Below are positions 1 through 7,203 of a DNA stretch of 64,000 nt, in pieces. The position numbers and the translations under genes were made by a program. The notes below the pieces were generated by a model, which saw only the letters and a list, made by a program, of their open reading frames with translations, searched no databases and had not been told where the DNA came from. Where the stretch lies: positions 224,428 through 288,427 of the forward strand of contig NZ_CAMLMJ010000002.1 in NCBI RefSeq assembly GCF_946481145.1, written 5' to 3'. This stretch comes from an uncultured Sediminibacterium sp. GTDB lineage: Bacteria > Bacteroidota > Bacteroidia > Chitinophagales > Chitinophagaceae. Position 1 is the first letter of the stretch. The number at the start of each line of letters is the position of its first letter.

Positions 1-522
1 AAACTGATTGCAACTTACGGATTAAAGCACTTATCTACCGGCGATTTATTACGTTCTGAAATTGCAGCCCAAACACCACTTGGGATGGAAGCCAAAGCTA
101 TTATGGACAAAGGCCAACTTGTTCCGGATGAGGTTGTGGTTGGGATGATCAGTTCAGCATTAGAACAAAATCCACAGGCAAAAGGTTTTCTTTTCGACGG
201 ATTTCCCCGTACAGAGGCCCAAAGTATTGCGCTGGATAAGCTGCTAAAACTTAAAAATACGGAAATAGGTGTGGTACTTGCATTGGATGTTAGCGAGGAA
301 GAACTGGTTAAGCGCCTGCTTAACCGTGGTAAAACCAGCGGCCGCAGTGATGATACGAATGAAACCGTTATACGTGCAAGAATTACTGAATATCACCAGA
401 AAACCACTGTAGTAGCCAACTATTACGCAGGTTTTGATAAAGTGGTGCATATTAAAGGGGAAGGAACGGTTGATGAAATATTTTCATTACTACGCAGCGA
501 GATAGACCAAAGAATGTCTTAA
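1..522 (+). CDS. adk: Adenylate kinase, 5'-truncated by the window edge
   Basis: Adenylate kinase interconverts ATP + AMP and 2 ADP in the cytoplasm. The frame is open from base 1. The visible protein begins just after the P-loop, so roughly the first 20 residues, including GxPGxGKG, lie outside the window. Visible family motifs are STGDLLRSE (AMP-binding helix), FDGFPRT, and RSDDTNETVIRARI after a short LID. The LID has no four-cysteine zinc site, so this is the short-LID form. The true start is not in the window. A strong intrinsic terminator follows 36 bases after the stop, so adk ends its transcription unit. Confidence 0.96.
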   Translation, partial: KLIATYGLKHLSTGDLLRSEIAAQTPLGMEAKAIMDKGQLVPDEVVVGMISSALEQNPQAKGFLFDGFPRTEAQSIALDKLLKLKNTEIGVVLALDVSEEELVKRLLNRGKTSGRSDDTNETVIRARITEYHQKTTVVANYYAGFDKVVHIKGEGTVDEIFSLLRSEIDQRMS

Positions 523-557
523 TTATATAAGAGTTTAACAACCAACAACCAACTGCG

Positions 558-590
558 ATCCCGTCATTTCAACATGACGGGATTTTTTTA
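558..590 (+). terminator. Intrinsic terminator of adk
   Basis: A perfect 10-bp stem (ATCCCGTCAT / ATGACGGGAT, 558-567 and 574-583) with a 6-base loop is followed by a run of T residues. It sits just after the adk stop on the same strand. Confidence 0.9.
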
Positions 591-621
591 TCTATCAATG
601 CCCTGTTAAAGCTTTGGCTGA

Positions 622-655
622 TTTGTTTACCCTTTAGCTATCAATTGTACTTTTG
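622..655 (+). promoter_or_regulatory. Bacteroidota-type promoter for the L,D-transpeptidase gene
   Basis: TACTTTTG at 648-655 fits the -7 consensus TAnnTTTG exactly. A TTTG at 622-625 lies 22 bases upstream, slightly longer than the usual spacing of about 19. It is 28 bases upstream of the GTG start and beyond the adk terminator. Confidence 0.6.
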
Positions 656-683
656 CCCTCCCCCAATGTGTTAAGGGATAAAT

Positions 684-1421
684 GTGCGTATGGTAATATT
701 TCAAAAAAGAAGGCTTTTTCTCGGTGGCATCAGTCTGTTGCTGCTTTGTCTTGTATTTGGCTTAACCGCTTTCTCTGAAAAAAAGAACAATACAGCAATC
801 GTATTAAACAGCCGGTCCGATTCTTCTCATAATGAAACACTGGATCTTTACGAAAACCTGGACCTGGAAAAAATGGGGCTTTCGCGTGAAGCATTTTTAT
901 ACGCACTTAAGGGGTATAAACATTTACAGAAAACCGGAAAGCTTTTCAATGATGCGGTAATTTCTGTAATTGATTTCAGCCTTCCTTCCACACAAAAGCG
1001 CTTTTTTGTTATTGACCTGGAAAACGATAAGCTACTCTTTCATACCTATGTTTCCCACGGAAAAAATTCCGGAAAGCTGATGGCTAAAAATTTTTCCAAT
1101 AAAAGCAGCAGCTACCAAAGCAGTTTAGGATTATACACAACCGGATCTACCTATTTTGGCAAACATGGTTATTCATTACGACTGATTGGAATGGAAAAAG
1201 GAATCAATGACCAGGCCATGAAAAGGGGTATCGTAATACACAGTGCAGACTACGCTTCTGAAACATTTGCCATTCAGCAGGGTTATCTGGGAAGAAGTCA
1301 GGGTTGTCCCGCCATACCGGAAGAGGTTCATAAAGCACTTATTGAAACCATCGAAAACAAGTCCTGTCTCTTCATTTATTCCCCGGTCAAAGTTTATTCA
1401 AAACTGTCTAAGTTAATTTGA
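684..1421 (+). CDS. Murein L,D-transpeptidase catalytic domain (YkuD_2-like) protein
   Basis: Probable periplasmic or envelope-anchored L,D-transpeptidase-like enzyme acting on peptidoglycan peptide stems. An N-terminal hydrophobic segment (about residues 10-30) follows a basic patch, as in a signal anchor. The C-terminal half carries the family signature: IVIHSADY with His186, then SQGCPAIP with the putative nucleophile Cys208, preceded by a conserved SLGLYTTG stretch. The start is GTG at 684 or ATG at 690; the second differs by only two residues. It is a single-gene unit between the adk terminator and the AraC-type regulator. The catalytic family is clear. The substrate (cross-link formation or lipoprotein attachment) is inferred only. 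Confidence 0.85.
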   Translation: MRMVIFQKRRLFLGGISLLLLCLVFGLTAFSEKKNNTAIVLNSRSDSSHNETLDLYENLDLEKMGLSREAFLYALKGYKHLQKTGKLFNDAVISVIDFSLPSTQKRFFVIDLENDKLLFHTYVSHGKNSGKLMAKNFSNKSSSYQSSLGLYTTGSTYFGKHGYSLRLIGMEKGINDQAMKRGIVIHSADYASETFAIQQGYLGRSQGCPAIPEEVHKALIETIENKSCLFIYSPVKVYSKLSKLI

Positions 1422-1492
1422 TCCTTCCTAATAACCGAACATCATATTTTAACAAGTTTTTGCCCTTGCCAACTGTCTACCTTTAGTTTAAG

Positions 1493-2377
1493 GTGCAACA
1501 CGTAGAATTTTTTCATACAGAACATTTCAACCAAAACTATCAACGCCTGAAAGCGGATGATGCTATTTCCTATTTCATCGATTTTTTCTGGGAAACCAGT
1601 TTTGATGATTTATGGGATCAGTTTCCCAAAGGTTTTTCCGACGCGTTATTTCCGAATACGGGATATACTTACCTGCTAAACCTCGGAACTCCTTTTGTAA
1701 TGCAGGTGGGTGATAAGAAATTTGAAATGAAAACCGATGGTTTCCTTCCCAGACATCGGGCAATTGAATGCTTTCATCAGCCAGGAAATAAACTATTTGG
1801 TATTAAATTCAAGATTTCGCCGGTTATCTTCGAAAAGAAAATAAACTTCTCTGAATACAGGGAATATATTTTTCCGCTTAGCTACCTGATGGATGCAGGT
1901 ATTATAGCCAAAGTAAAAAAAGCGCAAAACTTTGAAGAGCGAGTAGCTATTCTTACAGCATATTTTAAAAATATTATTGAACAATATTCGGGGTCGCTTA
2001 AACCTATTCAGATTGTTTCTGAAATTCTGGCGCATTGCGAAACCAAACGTGACTTTATTACACCCGTAGAAGATTTTGCCAAACAATATGGAATTTCATC
2101 CAGAACCCTTCAACGCTATTTTGAAACCGCAACAAGTATCAGTACAAAAACTGCCATACAAATCATGCGCATACGAAAAGCTACTGAACACCTGGTAAAC
2201 GATCCAGCGAGTTTTAAAAGTGCTGACTATGGTTATTACGACCATAGCCATTTTTACAAACACTTGAGAAGCTTTCTGCAAAAAAATACACTCAAAAAAT
2301 TACAGCCACACCTGAAATTACTGGAAAAGCTTCATGGTAAACATAGGAGTGAATTGTCAATGGTGAATGGTCAATAG
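1493..2377 (+). CDS. AraC-family transcriptional regulator with DUF6597-like N-terminal domain
   Basis: Cytoplasmic DNA-binding regulator. Residues about 15-150 resemble the DUF6597 sensor domain found in many Bacteroidota AraC proteins. The C-terminal part holds two helix-turn-helix units, about 192-211 (DFAKQYGISSRTLQRYF) and about 240-262 (ADYGYYDHSHFYKHLRSF), as in HTH_18. It starts with GTG at 1493, close behind a near-consensus -7 box TACCTTTA at 1478-1485, implying a very short leader. The last eight residues (ELSMVNGQ) are encoded by the left arm of a perfect 27-bp inverted repeat that also contains the stop codon, so the original C terminus may have been altered. No target can be named. 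Confidence 0.88.
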   Translation: MQHVEFFHTEHFNQNYQRLKADDAISYFIDFFWETSFDDLWDQFPKGFSDALFPNTGYTYLLNLGTPFVMQVGDKKFEMKTDGFLPRHRAIECFHQPGNKLFGIKFKISPVIFEKKINFSEYREYIFPLSYLMDAGIIAKVKKAQNFEERVAILTAYFKNIIEQYSGSLKPIQIVSEILAHCETKRDFITPVEDFAKQYGISSRTLQRYFETATSISTKTAIQIMRIRKATEHLVNDPASFKSADYGYYDHSHFYKHLRSFLQKNTLKKLQPHLKLLEKLHGKHRSELSMVNGQ

Positions 2378-2428
2378 GAGTGGTTAATCATTCACAATTA
2401 AATTGACCATTCACCATTGACAATTCAC
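2349..2428. repeat. Inverted repeat across the AraC-gene stop codon (word family CAATGGTGAATGGT)
   Basis: Two perfectly complementary 27-bp arms, 2349-2375 and 2402-2428, flank a 26-base loop. Each arm is made of imperfect copies of TCAATGGTGAATGG. The left arm overlaps the last codons and stop of the AraC gene. The right arm ends five bases before the stop of the convergent receptor gene. It may serve as a bidirectional terminator. Confidence 0.92.
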
Positions 2429-2432
2429 ATCG

Positions 2433-4895
2433 TTAGTTGCCCGCTCTGCTTCTTTCTTCTTCTGATGCTGTTGCTCTTCTCCTTGCAGCTTGTACCGTGT
2501 TCTTACCAAATCGATAAGTAAAAGTGAGGTTCGCTACCCTTGTTTCACGGTATGCCCTCCATTTTTCGATGTAGTTATTATAGGTTATCACTGCTTTCGG
2601 TAAGCTTGTCCAGAAGATATCGGTAATATTGAAACGAATGGTTCCTTTTCTTTTCAGTACCGTTTTCTGTATTCCAAAAGCCAACCCCCATTGCGGATCA
2701 AGCACCATAAAGCCATATTGTCCGCCAGAGTTGTAGTTTACATTTAGTTCGCTCACCCATCCATTTCCAATGGTAAAACTATTATTCGTACGCAGATCAA
2801 ATGCAGGTTTACCGTTATTGAGTGTAGTACCTCCAAGCTTCCCGTTAAAATGATTGTAGAATACATTTCCATTGTTAACCATATTCCACCAGTTGTTTAT
2901 GCGTATCGGTGCGGAAACGGTTAAACCATAGTAATCCTGAGAACTAAGGTTTACCGGAATTTGTACGGTTACATTATCATCGGATGGTATATTCGGAAAC
3001 ACGTCTTTAAAGCGTGCTATGGCAATATTCTGGTTTTGTTTTGTATGACTATAACCCAGTGTAAAGTTTAGTTGCTTCATGGTATAGCTCAATTCATAAG
3101 ACCAGGTAAGCTGTGGTAATAAACCCGGTTTGCCTGTTGAGTAAGTCGTTACATCTATCAAAAACAAAAATGGATTTAACTGCGAATATCCTGGTCTGTC
3201 GATTCTTCGGCTTACAGAAACACCGATAGTATGATCATCTTTCAACTTGTAATTAAAAAAGGCGCTTGGGAACAACTGGAAATAGGAGCTATCGAAACGT
3301 ATATTTCCTTTTATCTGATGGGTATTGATTTTAGTATGTTCGCCTCGTAATCCTAATTGCAGACTGAACTTTTTAAACTCCTTATTAAAATTCAGGTATG
3401 CTGCATTATTATATTCATTGTATTTAAAACGGTTTGTTTTATTTACATCATCCTGTGGAGTACCGTTACTCATGTCGTAGAACTTCGCATCATTATCTGC
3501 AGAAACATAACTTGTTTTAGCTCCGGCTTCAATTCTTCCTCCTGATTTTAAGGGGTTTGTATAATCCACTTTTGCCGTTTTTAAAATCAGTTTACCATCC
3601 TGATCGCCATCAAGAATATAATCGGGTTGCAGACTTCCTCCGCTGAGGTTAAAATATTTTGTGGCTACCCGTGAAAGTGAGGCTGAATTGTACTCTCCAT
3701 AATCAACATCTGCTGTTAATTCTTTACCGTTATTATTAAACGCATGTTTAAAATTAATATTGGCCACTACATTTTCAGCATGGTCATTATTGGTAGCAAT
3801 GGTTTGAAATGTGGATGTCTTTTGTCGAAGTGCGTTTAGCACTTCTGATCCATTTATATTTTTTCTGCCGATCTTATTAAAGTTTGCACTAACCACTGCA
3901 CCGATAATCGTTTTATTGGATGGAAACAGATCGAGTCCTACTCTCGTATTATGAAAGTGTACGGGTGTTTTGGTGTAATTGTCTTTTAGGTCACCGCCGG
4001 TATAAACCTGGTTATTGTCATAAAAATTTCTATCAAGTATCAGGTGATTCAGGTTCATCCGATAACCATAGGAATAGTTCCCAAAGAGATTGATTTTTTT
4101 ATTGCGGTGATTAAAAGTTAATCCGGCATTCGATTTCGGATAAACACCCTGACCATAACCCATGGTTACCGTTCCATTGGTTCCCATTCGCTGGTCTTTT
4201 TTCATCCGGATGTCTATTATACCTGAATTACCAGCAGCTTCATATTTAGCAGATGGATTGGTGATAATATCAATTCTGTCAATGGTGTTGGCAGGAAGTC
4301 CGCGAAGGTAATTGGCAAGGTCTGCACCTGTCATAGGCGTAGGCTTTCCATCAATCATTATTATCACCCCCTGTCTTCCTCTTAAGCCAATCGCATCGTT
4401 TTGGTCCACGGTAACCCCTGGGGATCGTTCAAGCACATCTAGTGCAGAGCTTCCTGCACTCACAATACTGTTTTCAACGTTTACTACAATTCTGTCGGTA
4501 AGTTTCTGAATAAATGGTTTACGGCTGGTAACGGTTACTTCACTTACCGATGTGGGTGCGGGTGTTAATTGAAACGGACCTGCAAGCTGCTCTGGTTGTT
4601 GTGCGGTAATTATAATTGGTGCAGTAATCAATGTAGTAAATCCTACCCCTGATATCCTGATAAGGTATTCGCCCATTAAAAGCTGATCAAATAACGCCAA
4701 TCCCGTTTTGTCAGAAATAGCTGCTTTCACTAATCCAGAATCCCTGGCCCTTAATAATTCAACAGTAGCATTTTCAACCCCTGTTGATTGTGCAGTTTGA
4801 ACTGTAAGGGTAATTTTACCTACACGCTGAACTTGCGAATAACCATTAGCAAAGAGCAATGCAAAGCATACCAAAAACAGGTAAATTTTTCTCAT
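2433..4895 (-). CDS. TonB-dependent outer-membrane receptor (OMP_b-brl_3 family)
   Basis: Outer-membrane beta-barrel receptor of 820 residues. It has a signal peptide (1-20, ending NGYSQ), a carboxypeptidase-regulatory-like domain (about 24-110), a plug domain (about 116-233, with VSEVTVTSRKP, LERSPGVTV, GLRGRQGVIIMIDG and IDIITNPSAKYEA) and a large barrel. There is no adjacent SusD gene, so it is not a classical SusCD pair; the barrel resembles the OMP_b-brl_3 type. The C terminus is a basic tail rich in Arg, Ala and Glu after the last predicted strand, instead of the usual terminal aromatic. It is transcribed alone. The substrate is unknown. Confidence 0.9.
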   Translation of the reverse strand: MRKIYLFLVCFALLFANGYSQVQRVGKITLTVQTAQSTGVENATVELLRARDSGLVKAAISDKTGLALFDQLLMGEYLIRISGVGFTTLITAPIIITAQQPEQLAGPFQLTPAPTSVSEVTVTSRKPFIQKLTDRIVVNVENSIVSAGSSALDVLERSPGVTVDQNDAIGLRGRQGVIIMIDGKPTPMTGADLANYLRGLPANTIDRIDIITNPSAKYEAAGNSGIIDIRMKKDQRMGTNGTVTMGYGQGVYPKSNAGLTFNHRNKKINLFGNYSYGYRMNLNHLILDRNFYDNNQVYTGGDLKDNYTKTPVHFHNTRVGLDLFPSNKTIIGAVVSANFNKIGRKNINGSEVLNALRQKTSTFQTIATNNDHAENVVANINFKHAFNNNGKELTADVDYGEYNSASLSRVATKYFNLSGGSLQPDYILDGDQDGKLILKTAKVDYTNPLKSGGRIEAGAKTSYVSADNDAKFYDMSNGTPQDDVNKTNRFKYNEYNNAAYLNFNKEFKKFSLQLGLRGEHTKINTHQIKGNIRFDSSYFQLFPSAFFNYKLKDDHTIGVSVSRRIDRPGYSQLNPFLFLIDVTTYSTGKPGLLPQLTWSYELSYTMKQLNFTLGYSHTKQNQNIAIARFKDVFPNIPSDDNVTVQIPVNLSSQDYYGLTVSAPIRINNWWNMVNNGNVFYNHFNGKLGGTTLNNGKPAFDLRTNNSFTIGNGWVSELNVNYNSGGQYGFMVLDPQWGLAFGIQKTVLKRKGTIRFNITDIFWTSLPKAVITYNNYIEKWRAYRETRVANLTFTYRFGKNTVQAARRRATASEEERSRAGN

Positions 4896-5016
4896 AGTAT
4901 CCGTTTATCAACCAAATATCTGTTCCGGCAAAAGAGTAGGATACCATATTCTGTTGAACAGTTAAACAAGCCTATTCAACGGATGTTTTCGTAGATAACG
5001 CTGTCAGTTTTTTACA

Positions 5017-6090
5017 TTACTTAAAGGGGTTGGCAAATTTTTCCTGCTGAATACTGGTTACATCGCTTAGGGTTTGCATAAAAGCAAGTAAACGTTGCCT
5101 GTCTTGCGGAGCAACCGTATGTTGTGGAATTGGGTTATTCGCTCCTGCCAGCATATTTTGCAAACTGCTTATAGATCCATTATGAAAATAAGGCGCTGTA
5201 TTGGCTACATTTCTGAGTGATCCCGATTTAAACGCTCTTGTTCCATTAATTCCCTGATCAGTGGGGTCCGCCAATCCAAATGGTGCAGCAGGAGAAGAAG
5301 TAATAAACATGGGCGGGGCATGACAACTAGCGCAGGTTATATTACCGGCATTCAAAAATAAATTCTCGCCAACAGCTTCATCCGGGGTAAACTGAGCCTG
5401 TCCTTGTTTCACCTGGTCATATTTTGATTGGGTAGTTATAATAGATCGTAAAAACTGAGCCAATGCTTTTGCAATCCGGTCACTTGTTACCTGTGTGGTA
5501 CCAAATGCATTTTGAAACAGTGCGGGGTAATATGTTTGTGCCGCGACCTTCTGCTGTAATTCATCAAGTGTTAAACCCATTTCAGTCATGTCTTGAATAG
5601 GCATTAAAACCTGTTGTTCTAAACTGGCTGCTCTTTCATCCCAAAACATTTTACCAGATTTATAGAAACGAAGATTCAGCAAAGACATGGAATGACGTGC
5701 TGTTGAACCGCCAGCAAAACCTTTGCTTTTTAGAGCAGAATCTGAAAAAGATAATGATGGCTGATGACAACTGGAACAGCTAATGGTATTTGTTTTCGAC
5801 AACTTTACATCATAAAATAAAACCCTTCCTAAAGTTGCCCCATGATCTGTTACCGGATTATCGACAGGTGTATTATCCTGTTGCGCCAGGGCCGTTGCTA
5901 TATGGGAGGGGAGACCAACATTTGCATAACTATAGGGTGTTGCGGGTAAACTAGGTGCTTGAGCAGTATTTGAATTTGTATTCGTTTCGTTAGGTCCGGT
6001 ATTCGTAACTAGCGCTGCAGTTTCTTTACTCGAGCAATACTGAAACAGTACGCTTATTCCAATGATAAACAGGCTGATTTTTGTTTTCAT
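5017..6090 (-). CDS. Di-haem cytochrome-c peroxidase family lipoprotein (MauG/CcpA-like)
   Basis: Periplasm-facing protein of the bacterial cytochrome-c peroxidase family, which reduces hydrogen peroxide or carries out related haem redox chemistry. The N terminus has a lipobox with Cys19 (LFQYC). There are two covalent haem-binding motifs, CSSCH at residues 105-109 and CASCH at 253-257, with the family context FYDVKLSKTNTISC and GENLFLNAGNITC. The length of 357 is normal. The 20-50 region is rich in Thr, Asn, Pro and Ala, a likely tether. It is divergent from the alpha/beta hydrolase gene across a repeat-filled 423-bp region. Peroxidase rather than MauG activity is an inference. Confidence 0.92.
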   Translation of the reverse strand: MKTKISLFIIGISVLFQYCSSKETAALVTNTGPNETNTNSNTAQAPSLPATPYSYANVGLPSHIATALAQQDNTPVDNPVTDHGATLGRVLFYDVKLSKTNTISCSSCHQPSLSFSDSALKSKGFAGGSTARHSMSLLNLRFYKSGKMFWDERAASLEQQVLMPIQDMTEMGLTLDELQQKVAAQTYYPALFQNAFGTTQVTSDRIAKALAQFLRSIITTQSKYDQVKQGQAQFTPDEAVGENLFLNAGNITCASCHAPPMFITSSPAAPFGLADPTDQGINGTRAFKSGSLRNVANTAPYFHNGSISSLQNMLAGANNPIPQHTVAPQDRQRLLAFMQTLSDVTSIQQEKFANPFK

Positions 6091-6161
6091 GTGCAGGCTA
6101 TTAGGTTATAACATTATTCATTAGAAGCATGAATGCCGCAAACCCTTCGGCCTTAACAAAA

Positions 6162-6472
6162 ATTTTGCATCTGATATTATTTGAGCAGGAAGAAAGGGCT
6201 CATAGAAACTAGTCTGGCGTAGGATGGAACGCAGATTTTCATGATTCTCAAGATCTATCATGATAAATCTTGAGAATCATGAAAATCCGTGTTCTATTAA
6301 TATCAGATATTGCATTAACAACAATTAAATATTTATTTAACCAACTGACTTTAAATTATCTAATTCGTTGTCCCGCTCAATTATTCCATTAAAAGCAGAA
6401 ATCCTAAAACAGGCACCAATCAAAGCTAGAAGCTAGAGGCTAGAAGCTCGCAGCCTATTTTCCCGGGACAGT
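6162..6472. repeat. Composite dispersed repeat, copy 1 (hairpin plus AGCTAG-rich tail)
   Basis: This fills most of the 423-bp gene-free region 6091-6513. The core is a perfect 21-bp inverted repeat (6234-6254 / 6267-6287) that extends outward with G-U compatible pairs. It is enclosed by a weaker outer pair (GCATCTGATATTA near 6170 and its complement near 6299). A tail at 6389-6472 runs from AAAAGCAGAAAT through GCTAGAAGCTAGAGGCTAG to TTTTCCCGGGACA. The same order of parts recurs at 30127-30356. Confidence 0.85.
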
Positions 6473-6513
6473 CCTCTAACCGCTGATTGAAACACTGTTG
6501 ATATATTTGACTT

Positions 6514-7203
6514 ATGCAACAGGTCCTTTTACTCCATGGCGCTATCGGTTCGCAGGAACAATTGTATCCATTACGCGATCAGCTTTCTTTAGCCGGTTAC
6601 GAAGTACATAGTATTAATTTTTCCGGACATGGCGGAAAGTCGTCAACCAATCAGTTTTCAATAGAGCAGTTTGGAGAAGAAGTATATCAATATATTCAGG
6701 AACATAGTTTAGGTGAACTGCTAGTTTTTGGTTATAGCATGGGTGGATATGTTGCGCTTTTCCTTGCTTCAAAGTATCCTGGTATATTTAAAAAAGTATG
6801 CACTTTGGGAACCAAATTTAACTGGACTCCTGAAATTGCTGCTAAGGAAGTAAAGATGTTGAACCCATCTGCCATTGAAGAAAAAGTGCCTGCATTTGCG
6901 CAGATACTCGCAACCAGACATGGCAAAGATCATTGGAAGCTATTATTAAATAATACTGCTACAATGCTGACGGGCCTTGGCAACAATCCGCTTTTGACCG
7001 ATGGTGTTTTACAAAAAATTGATCTGCCAGTCTTATTACTCATCGGCCAAAAAGACAATATGGTTAGTATAGAAGAAACAGAAGCAACAAAGCAATGCTT
7101 ACATCAGGGTTCAATCTTCATTTTGCAAGGTACCCCTCACCCAATTGAACAGGTAAATATTGGTTTGTTAGTGGAACAACTAAATAATTTCTTTCATCAC
7201 TGA
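6514..7203 (+). CDS. Alpha/beta-fold hydrolase
   Basis: Small cytoplasmic alpha/beta hydrolase of 229 residues. The oxyanion motif LLLHGA is at the very N terminus, the nucleophile elbow GYSMGG has Ser75, the acid is likely Asp181 in GQKDNMV, and the base is His209 in TPHP. The substrate cannot be deduced. A TATATTTG box at 6502-6509 lies only four bases before the ATG. If it is the -7 element, the mRNA is nearly leaderless. The start is supported because the fold begins at residue 3. The 3' end overlaps the convergent histidine-kinase gene by seven bases. Confidence 0.85.
   Translation: MQQVLLLHGAIGSQEQLYPLRDQLSLAGYEVHSINFSGHGGKSSTNQFSIEQFGEEVYQYIQEHSLGELLVFGYSMGGYVALFLASKYPGIFKKVCTLGTKFNWTPEIAAKEVKMLNPSAIEEKVPAFAQILATRHGKDHWKLLLNNTATMLTGLGNNPLLTDGVLQKIDLPVLLLIGQKDNMVSIEETEATKQCLHQGSIFILQGTPHPIEQVNIGLLVEQLNNFFHH

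Noticed and set aside
2433..4895. SusC of a polysaccharide utilisation locus
   Set aside because: No SusD partner or carbohydrate genes adjacent; the barrel type is OMP_b-brl_3.
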